The notes under the pieces are model-generated. The model had not been told where the DNA came from. It saw nothing but the letters and a program-made list of their open reading frames with translations, and searched no databases. The position numbers and the translations under genes are program-made. Source: a bacterium (lineage in GTDB: Bacteria > JAUVQV01 > DATDCY01). From it: a stretch of 24,927 nucleotides of DNA. The stretch lies in the NCBI GenBank assembly GCA_036524115.1, contig DATDCY010000356.1, positions 1-24,927 on the forward strand. Reading direction: 5' to 3'. Below, piece after piece: positions 10,187 through 17,540 of this stretch; the stretch's first letter is position 1, and every line of letters begins with the position of its first letter.

Positions 10187-10773
10187 GGAGCGGCGGGCGT
10201 TTCCTTCCTGACCTGGATGAAGTGGCGGTACTCCCAGAAGTACAACGCCGCGCTCGCGAGCGAGAGCGCGAGCGTGGCCCAGAGAAAGCCCGAGCCCAGC
10301 TTCAGGTATGCGCCGTCGGGCACCCAGCGCGGCCAGACCGGCGCATGCGGGTTGGGCACGACGATGAGGAAGGAGATCGCCGTGATGCTCATCCCCATCT
10401 TCCACTTGCCGACCGCGCCCGCCGGGATGACGACCCCCTCCGCGGAGGCGACGCTGCGCAGCCCGGTGACGAGGAACTCGCGTCCGATGAGCAGCGCCGC
10501 CATCCAGTCGGAGACGAGTTCGTCGCGCACGAGGGGCAGCAGCGCGGCGGTCACCAGCAGCTTGTCGGCCACCGGGTCGAGGAGCTTGCCGAGCACGGTC
10601 ACCTGGCCCCGGCTGCGCGCGACGTAGCCGTCGAGCCAGTCGGTCGCCGACGCGAGCAGGAAGATGGCGAGCGCGATCCAGCGGTCCACGGTCGTCCCCT
10701 CGTGCACGAGGAAGACCAGCAGCAGCGGGATGAGCGTGATGCGCGCCAGCGTGATCTTGTTGGCGGCGCTCAC
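10183..10773 (-). CDS. pgsA: CDP-diacylglycerol--glycerol-3-phosphate 3-phosphatidyltransferase
   Basis: 196 aa from GTG 10773, chosen because it forms a GTGA overlap with the upstream gene and gives the family N-terminus (SAANKITLARITLIPLLLVFL). An ATG seven codons upstream is also open. The CDP-alcohol phosphatidyltransferase motif D-G-x2-A-R-x8-G-x3-D-x3-D is complete at DGYVARSRG...GKLLDPVADK (about 48-71). Hydrophobic segments throughout fit an integral inner-membrane enzyme. The reaction is CDP-diacylglycerol plus glycerol-3-phosphate giving phosphatidylglycerophosphate, the committed step to phosphatidylglycerol and cardiolipin. A normally housekeeping gene, here placed between peptidoglycan enzymes and glycosyltransferases. 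Confidence 0.95.
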   Translation of the reverse strand: MSAANKITLARITLIPLLLVFLVHEGTTVDRWIALAIFLLASATDWLDGYVARSRGQVTVLGKLLDPVADKLLVTAALLPLVRDELVSDWMAALLIGREFLVTGLRSVASAEGVVIPAGAVGKWKMGMSITAISFLIVVPNPHAPVWPRWVPDGAYLKLGSGFLWATLALSLASAALYFWEYRHFIQVRKETPAAP

Positions 10774-11504
10774 GGGGTGCGCTCCCGCCGCCACCCGGGA
10801 ATCTCGGCGTACCGCCAGGGCTCGTTCGTGAAGACGCGGGTCCCCTCGGCGTTGACGAAGGTGTGGATCTGCGGCGTGTTCTCCGGCCGCAGGGCCGCCT
10901 TCACGCCGGGGGCGCCGCTCGCGGGGACGAGCCCGGCGTAGCGGCCGTAGTGCTCGAGGACCGTCTTCACGTACCCCTTCGTCTCGGGGAAGGGCGGGAT
11001 GCCGCCGTACCGGCGCACCGCGTTCTCGCCGGCGTTGTAGGCCGCGAGCACCAGCTTGAGGTCATCGAAGGTGTTGAGCAGGTACTTGAGGTGTCGCACT
11101 CCCCCCTCGATGTTCTCGACGGGGTTGAAGGGGTTGCCCACGTTGCGCTCGCGCGCCGTCTCCGGCATCAGCTGCATCAGCCCGAGCGCGCCGGCGCGCG
11201 AGATCGCCCGGTTGTCGTAGTTGCTCTCGGCCTTGATGACCGCCTTGACGAGCGCACAGTCGACGCCGTGGCGTTCCGAGAGCCGGGCGATCTCCGCGTC
11301 GTACTTCTCGGCGGCGAGCGGCTCGGCCGAGGGAACGCGCGGGGGCGTGCTCCCCGGCACCTTGGCGAAGCGCGGATCGCTCGGGATGTTCGTGTAATGC
11401 GTCACGCCGCTCTCGTCCGTGAAGCTGTAGAGCGTCGCCCCGGCGGGGCCGGGCGCGGCGAGCAGGGCGAGCGCCAGCGCGGCGGCGAGCCTCGCGCGCG
11501 TCAT
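10770..11504 (-). CDS. Secreted lytic transglycosylase (SLT family) with DUF4124-like ends
   Basis: 244 aa. A signal peptide (about 1-23, ending GATLYSF) is followed by a DUF4124-like strand pair, LYSFTDESGVTHYTNIPSD (25-43). The SLT catalytic domain (about 75-190) has the catalytic Glu in IKAESNYDNRA (E93), then GALGLMQLMPETA (106-117) and AAYNAGENAVRRYGGIPPFPET. The enzyme would cleave the MurNAc-GlcNAc bond of peptidoglycan to a 1,6-anhydro product in the periplasm. The C-terminus, IHTFVNAEGTRVFTNEPW (213-230), mimics the N-terminal DUF4124-like segment, so the catalytic domain seems bracketed by two similar small modules. It overlaps mltG by ATGA, pairing an endolytic and an SLT-type transglycosylase. 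Confidence 0.92.
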   Translation of the reverse strand: MTRARLAAALALALLAAPGPAGATLYSFTDESGVTHYTNIPSDPRFAKVPGSTPPRVPSAEPLAAEKYDAEIARLSERHGVDCALVKAVIKAESNYDNRAISRAGALGLMQLMPETARERNVGNPFNPVENIEGGVRHLKYLLNTFDDLKLVLAAYNAGENAVRRYGGIPPFPETKGYVKTVLEHYGRYAGLVPASGAPGVKAALRPENTPQIHTFVNAEGTRVFTNEPWRYAEIPGWRRERTP

Positions 11505-12541
11505 CCCCGCCCCCGTTTCGTCGCCGGCTGGAAGCGCTGCACGGCGCGGTTGTGCTCCACCAGCGTGCGCGAGAACTCGTGGCTCCCGTCGTTGCGCGCG
11601 ACGAAATAGAGGTAGTCGACCGGGGCGGGGTGCAGGACCGCGGCGAGGGAGGCGCGCCCCGGGGCGGCGATCGGCCCTGGCGGCAGCCCGCGGACGACGT
11701 AGGTGTTGTACGGGCCGGGCGCTGCGAGGTCCCGCTTGCGCAGGTTGCCGTCGAAGCGCTCAATGCCGTAGATGACGGTCGGGTCGGCCTGCAGCGGCAT
11801 GCCGACGCGCAGCCGGTTGAGGAACACCGCGGCGACGAGCGGGCGCTCGGCCGTGGCGCCGGTCTCGCGCTCGACGATGCTCGCGAGCGTCACCGCCTGC
11901 AGCGGGCCGAGCGCGGACGGCGGCGCGCCCAGCGTCAGCTCCGTCCAGACGCGCTGGAACTGGCCGTGCATCGCGCGGATCACCTCGTCCGGCTCGGACG
12001 GCAGCGCGAATGCGTACGTCTCGGGGAAGAGGAAGCCCTCCGCGCTCGGCCCCGGGATCCCCAGCGATGCGAGGAACGAGCGGTCGCGCGCGCGGGCGAG
12101 GAAGGCGCCGGCGCCACAGACACCGCCGGCCGCCAGCCGCTCGGCGATCTGCTCCAACCGCCACCCCTCGGGAATGGTGACCGTCGCGCTGCGCCCCCTG
12201 CCCTCGGCGAGGGCCCGCACCAGTGCCGGGAGGCTATCGCGCGGGTCGAGGCGGTAGTCGCCGGGGCGCAGGGCGCGCTCGAGCCCGGCGAGCCGCGCCG
12301 CCAGCACGAACGCGGCCGGGCTCGCGACCGCGCCGGCGTCCCCGAGGGCTCGGGCGATCTGCCGCAGGTCGCTGCCAGTCGCGATGCGCACCTCCACCGG
12401 CGCCGTGCCGCGCCCCGCGGGGGCGATGAACAGCGCGTGCGCCACGTACGCGGCGGCGGCGCACCCGACGGCGAGCACCGCGAGGAGCGCCAGCGCCAGC
12501 GCGCGCCGCAGCGCCAAGGGCTTGCGGGGGGCGTCAGTCAC
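11501..12541 (-). CDS. mltG: Endolytic murein transglycosylase MltG
   Basis: 346 aa from a GTG start overlapping ruvX by 8 bp. One membrane anchor (about 11-36), then a LysM-like segment (about 48-120) and the YceG/MltG catalytic domain with EGFLFPETYAF (168-178). The catalytic Glu lies in ASIVERETG (E224, equivalent to E218 of the E. coli enzyme as I recall), followed by VAAVFLNRLRVGMPLQADPTVIYGI. The family cuts nascent glycan strands and is thought to terminate their elongation at the inner membrane. The ruvX-mltG neighbourhood is common in bacteria. All expected motifs are present. Confidence 0.95.
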   Translation of the reverse strand: MTDAPRKPLALRRALALALLAVLAVGCAAAAYVAHALFIAPAGRGTAPVEVRIATGSDLRQIARALGDAGAVASPAAFVLAARLAGLERALRPGDYRLDPRDSLPALVRALAEGRGRSATVTIPEGWRLEQIAERLAAGGVCGAGAFLARARDRSFLASLGIPGPSAEGFLFPETYAFALPSEPDEVIRAMHGQFQRVWTELTLGAPPSALGPLQAVTLASIVERETGATAERPLVAAVFLNRLRVGMPLQADPTVIYGIERFDGNLRKRDLAAPGPYNTYVVRGLPPGPIAAPGRASLAAVLHPAPVDYLYFVARNDGSHEFSRTLVEHNRAVQRFQPATKRGRG

Positions 12542-12980
12542 CGGTGGTGGCCCTCCGCCGGTCGAGGTGGGCCTGGAGGATCAGGACCGCGGCGAGTTGG
12601 TCGCGCAGCCCCTTCCGTCGGGCGCGCGAGACGTTGGCCTCGATGAGCGTGCGCTCGGCCTGCACCGTGGTCAGCCGCTCGTCCTCGAGGCACACCCTGC
12701 CGGGGAGCACCTCCTCGAGGCGCTTGGCGAAGTCCTGCGCCGCCCCGGCGCTGGGTCCGAGGGTCCCGTCCATGTTGATCGGCAGCCCAACCACAATCAA
12801 TTCAACAGTATAACGCTCGACAAGGGTTTTGACAGCCTCCACGGCCGCCGCGAGGGGCCGCCCCGCGATGCCCGGGAGGCCGTGCGCCGCCAGCCCCAGC
12901 TCGTCGCTGATCGCGACGCCTATCGTCTTCGAGCCCGGATCCAGCCCGAGAATCCTGCCGCTGCCCTGCGTCCCGCTCAC
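12534..12980 (-). CDS. ruvX: Holliday junction resolvase-like protein RuvX/YqgF
   Basis: 148 aa, normal family length. The frame is open far upstream through fdhD and mobA, but GTG 12980 overlaps the fdhD stop (GTGA) and gives the family N-terminus GRILGLDPGSKTIGVAISDE. The RNase H-like fold is shown by LGLDPG (D14), IVVGLPINMDGTLGPSA, LEDERLTTVQAE (E99-E101) and the C-terminal DQLAAVLILQ (D127). The family processes pre-16S rRNA 5' ends and/or resolves junctions; the role here is by homology. Transcribed between fdhD and mltG. Confidence 0.95.
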   Translation of the reverse strand: MSGTQGSGRILGLDPGSKTIGVAISDELGLAAHGLPGIAGRPLAAAVEAVKTLVERYTVELIVVGLPINMDGTLGPSAGAAQDFAKRLEEVLPGRVCLEDERLTTVQAERTLIEANVSRARRKGLRDQLAAVLILQAHLDRRRATTGD

Positions 12981-13771
12981 GCCGTCACCCGCTCCGCGCC
13001 GGCGTAGATGGTCAGCCCGCCGCCGCGGACCTGCCCGATGACGGTGATCCCGGTGCGCGCCGCCAACTCGAGCGCCAGGTCGGTCGCGCTCGAGCGCGAG
13101 ACGAGGACCGCGACGCCGAGCTTCGCCGCTTTCACCAGGATTTCCGAGGAGATGCGGCCTGTGGTCAGAAGGATCTTGTCTTCGACCGGGATGCCGCGCA
13201 GGAAGCACTCGCCATGGATCTTGTCGACGGCGTTGTGCCGCCCGATGTCGTCGCGGAAGAGCACGATGGCCTCCGGGGTGCCGAGCGCGGCGCTGTGCAC
13301 GCCGCCGGCCTCGCGGTAGAGCGCGGAGCCGGTCAGCAGCGACTGCATGAGGCGGCGGACCGCGGCGACGCCCACGCGCGGGCCGGCGGGCGCCGGGAGG
13401 GCCTGCAGGGCGTCGAGCGCGTGAGTGAACGTCGTCCCCTTGCCGCAGCCGGACGTGACCGCGCGGCGCTCGAGCAGCTTCGCCGCGAGCGGGTCGACGC
13501 CCGTCGCCTCGACGTCCACGGTGCCGCCATCCGGGGCGACGCGGATCGCGGCGATGTCCTCGCGGCGGGAGACGAACCCCTCCCCCTTGAGGAAGCCGGC
13601 CGCCAGGTACTCGAGCGCGTCGTCGGAGGCCAGGAGCGTGATCAGCTCGCGCCCGTTGAGCCGCAGCGTGACGGCCACCTCGCGCGCCACGGCCACCTCC
13701 ACCGGCTGGAGGGCGCCGTCGCGCCAGACCTGCGCCGGCCGCCGCAGGGCGCGGGGGTGCGGCGCCGTCAC
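12977..13771 (-). CDS. fdhD: Formate dehydrogenase accessory sulfurtransferase FdhD
   Basis: 264 aa from GTG 13771, set by the GTGA overlap with the mobA stop. Family features include ASDDALEYLAAGFLKGEGFV (49-68), SGCGKGTTF (107-115), FRDDIGRHNAVDKIHGE and LLTTGRISSEILVKAAKLGV. FdhD passes sulfur from a cysteine desulfurase to the molybdenum cofactor of formate dehydrogenase. The E. coli protein carries a CxxC pair; here only C109 is present and the second position is Gly (C-G-K-G). Some homologues share this, so it may be a natural subtype. No formate dehydrogenase gene is in the window, but co-transcription with mobA supports a molybdenum/tungsten FDH elsewhere, and a NifS-type desulfurase lies 2.6 kb away. 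Confidence 0.93.
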   Translation of the reverse strand: MTAPHPRALRRPAQVWRDGALQPVEVAVAREVAVTLRLNGRELITLLASDDALEYLAAGFLKGEGFVSRREDIAAIRVAPDGGTVDVEATGVDPLAAKLLERRAVTSGCGKGTTFTHALDALQALPAPAGPRVGVAAVRRLMQSLLTGSALYREAGGVHSAALGTPEAIVLFRDDIGRHNAVDKIHGECFLRGIPVEDKILLTTGRISSEILVKAAKLGVAVLVSRSSATDLALELAARTGITVIGQVRGGGLTIYAGAERVTA

Positions 13772-14397
13772 GGTCGCTCCGGCGCGCCGGCCTGCGCGGC
13801 CGCCAGCTCGGAGGGCGTGTTGACATTGACGAAGCTGCGCAGCCCGGGGTCGGCCGCGGCGAGGTCTCGCTCGGCGACGTGGCGCACGCGCAGGCCCTCC
13901 AGCGCGTCGACGACCCGCAGGCGCCCCCCGCGGATCGCGCGCTCGAAGCCGGGCAGGGCGCCGCGGCAGTAGAGGGCGAGCAGCGGCTCCGGCCGGCCGC
14001 CGACGAGCGGGACCAGCGCATCGGCGCCCTCGGCGTCGGCGCCGAGGAGCAGCTCGAGGACCGCGGGGGCCAAGTGCGGCATGTCGCACGCGACGCAGAG
14101 GACGACCGGGTGCGCCGCGGCGGCGATGGCCGCGTGGATGCCGCCGATCGCCCCGACGTCTCGGTGGACGTCCGGGACCACGCGCAGGCCGAGGTCGGCG
14201 TACGGCGCGGGGTCGTTCGCCGAGACGAACAGGTCGTCGACGAGAGGGCGCAGCAGCTCCGCCGTGCGCGCCAGCATCGCCCGCCCGCCGACCTCCAGGA
14301 GCGCCTTGTTCGACCCCATGCGGCTGCTCCTGCCGCCGGCAAGGACCGCCGCCGAGCGTCCCGGGAAGCGTGGAGCCCCCGTCGTCGTGCCTGCCAT
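13768..14397 (-). CDS. mobA: Molybdenum cofactor guanylyltransferase MobA
   Basis: 209 aa, normal length. The start is ATG 14397, giving the nucleotidyltransferase signature AAVLAGGRSSRMGSNKALLEVGG (about 16-38); longer upstream frames read into the promoter region. VACDMPHL supplies the metal-binding Asp, and the C-terminal SFVNVNTPSELA is typical. It transfers GMP from GTP to Mo-molybdopterin, making the bis-MGD used by formate dehydrogenases and other DMSO-reductase family enzymes in the cytoplasm. First gene of the minus-strand unit and divergent from the sulfurtransferase gene. An AAGG-type ribosome site lies just upstream. Confidence 0.94.
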   Translation of the reverse strand: MAGTTTGAPRFPGRSAAVLAGGRSSRMGSNKALLEVGGRAMLARTAELLRPLVDDLFVSANDPAPYADLGLRVVPDVHRDVGAIGGIHAAIAAAAHPVVLCVACDMPHLAPAVLELLLGADAEGADALVPLVGGRPEPLLALYCRGALPGFERAIRGGRLRVVDALEGLRVRHVAERDLAAADPGLRSFVNVNTPSELAAAQAGAPERP

Positions 14398-14414
14398 CGC
14401 CGCCTTCAAGGCCT

Positions 14415-14512
14415 CCCGTCCGGGCGGCGGCCGTCCCCGCTTCGCCGGGGGGCGCCGTCCTTGCAAGTTGTCGAGTTTTTTCGTAAAGTTGAAGTTTATC
14501 AACCCGGACGGG
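14415..14512. repeat. 10-bp inverted repeat flanking the divergent promoter region
   Basis: CCCGTCCGGG (14415-14424) is the exact reverse complement of CCCGGACGGG (14503-14512). The two arms flank the AT-rich island between mobA and the sulfurtransferase gene and could be operator half-sites; no regulator is identified. Confidence 0.4.
14461..14489 (+). promoter_or_regulatory. Predicted promoter of the sulfurtransferase gene
   Basis: TTGCAA (14461-14466), 17 nt, TAAAGT (14484-14489), each 4 of 6 to the sigma-70 boxes, inside a T-rich island that stands out in this GC-rich sequence. Expected start near 14496, leader about 53 nt with GGAGG at 14536-14540 before GTG 14549. On the other strand TTGATA (14502-14497) with AAAACT 17 nt on (14479-14474) is a weaker candidate for mobA. 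Confidence 0.5.
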
Positions 14513-14548
14513 CGGCCGCAAGGGCCGCTCCCGGCGGAGGGGACAGGG

Positions 14549-15757
14549 GTGAGCGTAAAGCGCACGGTTGCCGAGATCAACGAGCGGATCAGGAAGGGCC
14601 AGGCGGTGGTGATGACCGCCGAGGAGGTCGCCCGCCTCGTCAAGGAGAAGGGGACGCGCAAGGCCGCGGCCGAGGTGGACGTGGTCACCACCGGCACCTT
14701 CGGGCCGATGTGCTCCTCGGGGGCGATCATCAACACCGGGCACACCAAGCCGCGGATCAAGATGAAGAAGGCCTGGTTCAACGACGTCGAGGCCTACTGC
14801 GGCCTGGCGGCGGTCGACTGCTACCTCGGCGCCACCGAACTGCCGGAGTCCGACCCGGAGAACCGCGTCTACCCCGGCGCCTTTCCCTACGGCGGGGCGC
14901 ACGTCATCCAGGAGCTGGTGGCCGGCAAGGAGGTGCGCTTCCGCGCCATCGCGTACGGCACCGACTGCTACCCGCGCAAGGAGATCGAGACCACCGTTTC
15001 GCTCAAGACGGTCAACGAGGCCTACCTCTTCAACCCCCGCAACTGCTACCAGAACTACAACTGCGCCGTGAACCTCTCGGACCGCACGATTTACACCTAC
15101 ATGGGCGTGCTCAAGCCGAACCTCGGCAACGCCAACTACTGCAGCGCCGGGGTGCTCTCGCCGCTGCTCAAGGACCCGCTCTACCGGACGATCGGGATCG
15201 GCACGCGCATCTTCCTCGGCGGCGGCGTCGGCTACGTCGTCGGCCCGGGGACGCAGCACAACCCGGAGGTGCGGCGCCTGCCCTCGGGGGTGCCGGCCGG
15301 CGGGGCGGGGACGCTGGCGGTCACCGGCGATCTGCGCGGGATGAGCCCGGAGTTCGTCGTCGGCGTGAGCTTCACCGGCTACGGCGTGAGCCTGGCCGTC
15401 GGCCTGGGCGTGCCGATACCCGTGCTCGACGAGGAGGTCATGCGCCACGCCGCCCTCGGCGACGAGGATCTGGTGACGCAGGTGATCGACTACTCCCACG
15501 ACTACCCGGAGATGGTCGCCCGCAGCCTCGGGGAGGTCAGCTACGCCCAGCTGCGCAGCGGCAGCGTCCAGATCCAGGGACGCGAGGTGCCGACCGTCTC
15601 GCTCTCGAGCCTCCCCAAGGCCCGGAAGATCGCCGCCCGGCTCAAGGAGTGGATCGGAGCCGGCGACTTCCTGCTCAGCGAGCCCGCGGCCACGCTGCCG
15701 GGCCCGGGGTCGGGGATCGCCATCAAGGCGCTGCACGAGCGCGCCAGGAAGCACTAG
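14549..15757 (+). CDS. L-aspartate semialdehyde sulfurtransferase (DUF39, homocysteine biosynthesis)
   Basis: 402 aa from GTG 14549, preceded by GGAGG 8 nt away; longer in-frame starts read through the promoter and mobA. The protein is a DUF39 member, the large subunit of the non-canonical homocysteine pathway described for Methanosarcina MA1821 and Desulfovibrio. Sulfur is put onto aspartate semialdehyde and, with reduction, gives homocysteine. Visible landmarks are VVTTGTFGPMCSSGAIIN (C55), EAYCGLAAVDCYLGATEL (C84, C91), YGTDCYPRKE (C140) and NPRNCYQNYNCAVNL. C55 and C140 fit the positions of two cysteines reported as important in MA1821, from memory. The GTG of the ferredoxin partner follows the stop after 12 nt. 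No riboswitch is apparent in the short leader. Confidence 0.93.
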   Translation: MSVKRTVAEINERIRKGQAVVMTAEEVARLVKEKGTRKAAAEVDVVTTGTFGPMCSSGAIINTGHTKPRIKMKKAWFNDVEAYCGLAAVDCYLGATELPESDPENRVYPGAFPYGGAHVIQELVAGKEVRFRAIAYGTDCYPRKEIETTVSLKTVNEAYLFNPRNCYQNYNCAVNLSDRTIYTYMGVLKPNLGNANYCSAGVLSPLLKDPLYRTIGIGTRIFLGGGVGYVVGPGTQHNPEVRRLPSGVPAGGAGTLAVTGDLRGMSPEFVVGVSFTGYGVSLAVGLGVPIPVLDEEVMRHAALGDEDLVTQVIDYSHDYPEMVARSLGEVSYAQLRSGSVQIQGREVPTVSLSSLPKARKIAARLKEWIGAGDFLLSEPAATLPGPGSGIAIKALHERARKH

Positions 15758-15769
15758 GGGGAGCGGACC

Positions 15770-16186
15770 GTGACCGCGAAGGTTGCCCACAAGATCGTCC
15801 TGCACTTCCCGCAGCAGACCTGGGACCGGCCCATCGTCTGCATGCTGGCCAAGGAGTTCGACCTCTGCTTCTCGATCTCCAAGGCGGAGATCACCCACGA
15901 GGAGGAGGGGCTGGTCGTGCTCGACCTCTCGGGCGCCGAGAGCGAGTACAAGCGGGGGATCAAGTTCCTCAAGGAGCAGGGGGTGCGCGTCGAGCCGCTC
16001 GAGCGCGACGTGACGCGGGTCGAGGCCAAGTGCACGCACTGCGGCGCCTGCCTCGCCGTCTGCCCGACCGAGGCGCTGGATGTCGACCGGGAGACCTGGC
16101 TCGTGAGCTTCGACCCCGGCAAGTGCGTGGCCTGCGAGCTGTGCATCGCGGCCTGCCCCCCCCGCGCCATGCAGACAGCCTTATGA
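15770..16186 (+). CDS. NIL domain-ferredoxin protein, partner of the sulfurtransferase (MA1822-like)
   Basis: 138 aa, GTG start with a GGGGGAG ribosome site. An N-terminal NIL domain (about 5-80), the small ligand-binding-like fold also found after methionine transporter ATPases, is followed by two [4Fe-4S] motifs: CTHCGACLAVCP (C88, C91, C94, C98) and CVACELCIAACP (C119, C122, C125, C129). Size and domain order match the ferredoxin component of the DUF39 homocysteine system. It would supply the electrons needed to reduce the persulfide/thioaldehyde intermediate. Adjacent and co-directional with the DUF39 gene, so the pair is very likely one operon. Confidence 0.94.
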   Translation: MTAKVAHKIVLHFPQQTWDRPIVCMLAKEFDLCFSISKAEITHEEEGLVVLDLSGAESEYKRGIKFLKEQGVRVEPLERDVTRVEAKCTHCGACLAVCPTEALDVDRETWLVSFDPGKCVACELCIAACPPRAMQTAL

Positions 16187-16258
16187 TCGTTATGGGGCGG
16201 GCTTCGGGGTCCTGTCGCTGCGCGCCCCCGTCGGTGCTCGCCTGCGGCTGCGCGCCGC

Positions 16259-16271
16259 CGGGGGTCCCCCG
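16259..16271. repeat. Short perfect GC palindrome between ferredoxin and cysteine desulfurase genes
   Basis: CGGGGGTCCCCCG is perfectly symmetric around T16265. Just upstream GCTGCGCGCC occurs twice. The 157-nt gap (16187-16343) otherwise holds only a slightly AT-richer stretch (about 16296-16323) that may contain the nifS promoter; no convincing -35/-10 pair was found. Confidence 0.35.
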
Positions 16272-16343
16272 CTCCGCGCCACCCCTTCGCCCAGCACGTT
16301 CAACAAAAGAATTCCCGGATATGGCTCGTGGGAGGCGCGAGGG

Positions 16344-17498
16344 GTGAAGCCGGTTTATTTGGACCACAACGCGACGACGCCGGTGCGGCCGGAGGTCCTC
16401 GAGGCGATGCTGCCGATGTTCCGCGAGGACTTCGGCAACCCCTCGAGCGTCCACACCTGCGGGGGCGTCCCGCGCCAGAGACGGGAGGAGGCGCGCGCCA
16501 GGGTCGCCGCCCTGCTCGGCTGCTGCCCGGTGGAGGTCGTCTTCACGTCGGGCGGGACCGAGAGCGACAACCACGCCATCAAGGGGACGGCGTTCGCCCT
16601 GCGCGAGAAGGGCACGCACATCGTCACCTCGCGCGTCGAGCACCACGCGGTGCTCCACACCTGCCGCTGGCTGGAGCAGCGCCTGGGCTTCTCCGTGACC
16701 TACGTCGGCGTCGACGCCGACGGTCGCGTCGACCCCGCGGCGGTGGCGGGGGCGATCACGCCGCAGACCATCCTCGTCTCGATCATGGCCGCCAACAACG
16801 AGAGCGGCACGGTGAACCCGATCGCCGAGATCGGGCGGCTCTGCCGCGAGCGCCGCGTGCTCTTCCACACCGACGCGGTGCAGGCGGTCGGCAAGGTGCC
16901 GCTGGATGTCCAAGCGGCGAACGTCGACTTCCTCTCGCTCTCCGGCCACAAGATCTACGGGCCGAAGGGGACGGGCGCCCTCTACATCCGCGAGGGCGTG
17001 ACCATCGACCCGCTCATCCACGGCGGCGGCCACGAGATCCACCGGCGCGCGGGGACCGAGCACACCTCGGGCATCGTCGGCCTCGGCAAGGCCGCCGAGC
17101 TGGCGCGGCTGGAACTGGACGCCGAGGCGCGCCAGCTCACCGCGCTGCGCGACCGGCTCTGGGAGCGCATCCGCGCCGAGATCCCGGACGTGCGGCTCAA
17201 CGGTCACCCGACGCAGCGGCTGCCGAACACCCTCAACGTCTCGTTCCCGCGCATCGAGGCCGAGTCCGCGCTCATGCTGCTGGACCAGCAGGGCTTCGCC
17301 GTCTCCACCGGCTCCGCGTGCTCTTCCGAGGACCAGGAGGCGTCCCACGTGCTCACCGCCATGGGGCGCAGCCCGCTGGAGGCCCGCGGCGCCATCCGCT
17401 TCTCGCTCGGCCGTGACAACACGCCCGAGGACATCGAGCGCCTGATGGCCGTGCTCCCGGGGATCATCGCGAAGCTGCGGGCGATGTCGCCGCTGTAG
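16344..17498 (+). CDS. nifS: Cysteine desulfurase, NifS/IscS type
   Basis: 384 aa PLP enzyme from GTG 16344 with GGGAGG 8 nt upstream. It starts VYLDHNATTPVRPEVLEAM; SGGTESDNHAI binds PLP phosphate, VEHHAVLHT supplies the ring-stacking His, HTDAVQAVGKV the Asp/Gln pair, and SGHKIYGPKGTGAL contains the Schiff-base lysine K203. The catalytic cysteine is C326 in STGSACSSEDQEASHVL, on the long class I loop. It releases sulfur from cysteine as persulfide plus alanine. Closer to NifS than IscS by the shape of this loop, but the subtype is a judgement. No IscU/NifU neighbour is seen. Placement after the homocysteine sulfurtransferase pair suggests it feeds sulfur to that enzyme, to its ferredoxin clusters, or to FdhD. 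Confidence 0.93.
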   Translation: MKPVYLDHNATTPVRPEVLEAMLPMFREDFGNPSSVHTCGGVPRQRREEARARVAALLGCCPVEVVFTSGGTESDNHAIKGTAFALREKGTHIVTSRVEHHAVLHTCRWLEQRLGFSVTYVGVDADGRVDPAAVAGAITPQTILVSIMAANNESGTVNPIAEIGRLCRERRVLFHTDAVQAVGKVPLDVQAANVDFLSLSGHKIYGPKGTGALYIREGVTIDPLIHGGGHEIHRRAGTEHTSGIVGLGKAAELARLELDAEARQLTALRDRLWERIRAEIPDVRLNGHPTQRLPNTLNVSFPRIEAESALMLLDQQGFAVSTGSACSSEDQEASHVLTAMGRSPLEARGAIRFSLGRDNTPEDIERLMAVLPGIIAKLRAMSPL

Positions 17499-17516
17499 AC
17501 ATCGGGCAGGGTCCGC

Positions 17517-17535
17517 GGCCGGGCCATCGCCGGCC
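17517..17535. terminator. GC hairpin between convergent genes, possible bidirectional terminator
   Basis: GGCCGG (17517-17522) pairs with CCGGCC (17530-17535) around a 7-nt loop, in the 42-nt gap between nifS and the convergent flavodoxin-fold gene. No T-run on either side. Confidence 0.3.
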
Positions 17536-17540
17536 CCCGC

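Noticed and set aside
9071-10405. 444-residue version of the first glycosyltransferase starting at 10405
   Set aside because: The extra 73 residues overlap pgsA and look like shadow translation; the ATGA junction and paralogue support ATG 10186.
12943-12957. Another CGAGAATC string as a third GAGAAT promoter
   Set aside because: It is inside ruvX coding sequence (opposite strand of the GRILGLDPG codons) with no -35 box or start codon at the right distance.
12534-14342. 602-residue fusion ending in RuvX
   Set aside because: The first 454 codons are out-of-frame shadow of mobA and fdhD; GTG 12980 gives normal RuvX length.
14490-14548. SAM or SAH riboswitch before the homocysteine gene
   Set aside because: The predicted leader is only about 53 nt and shows no conserved riboswitch core.
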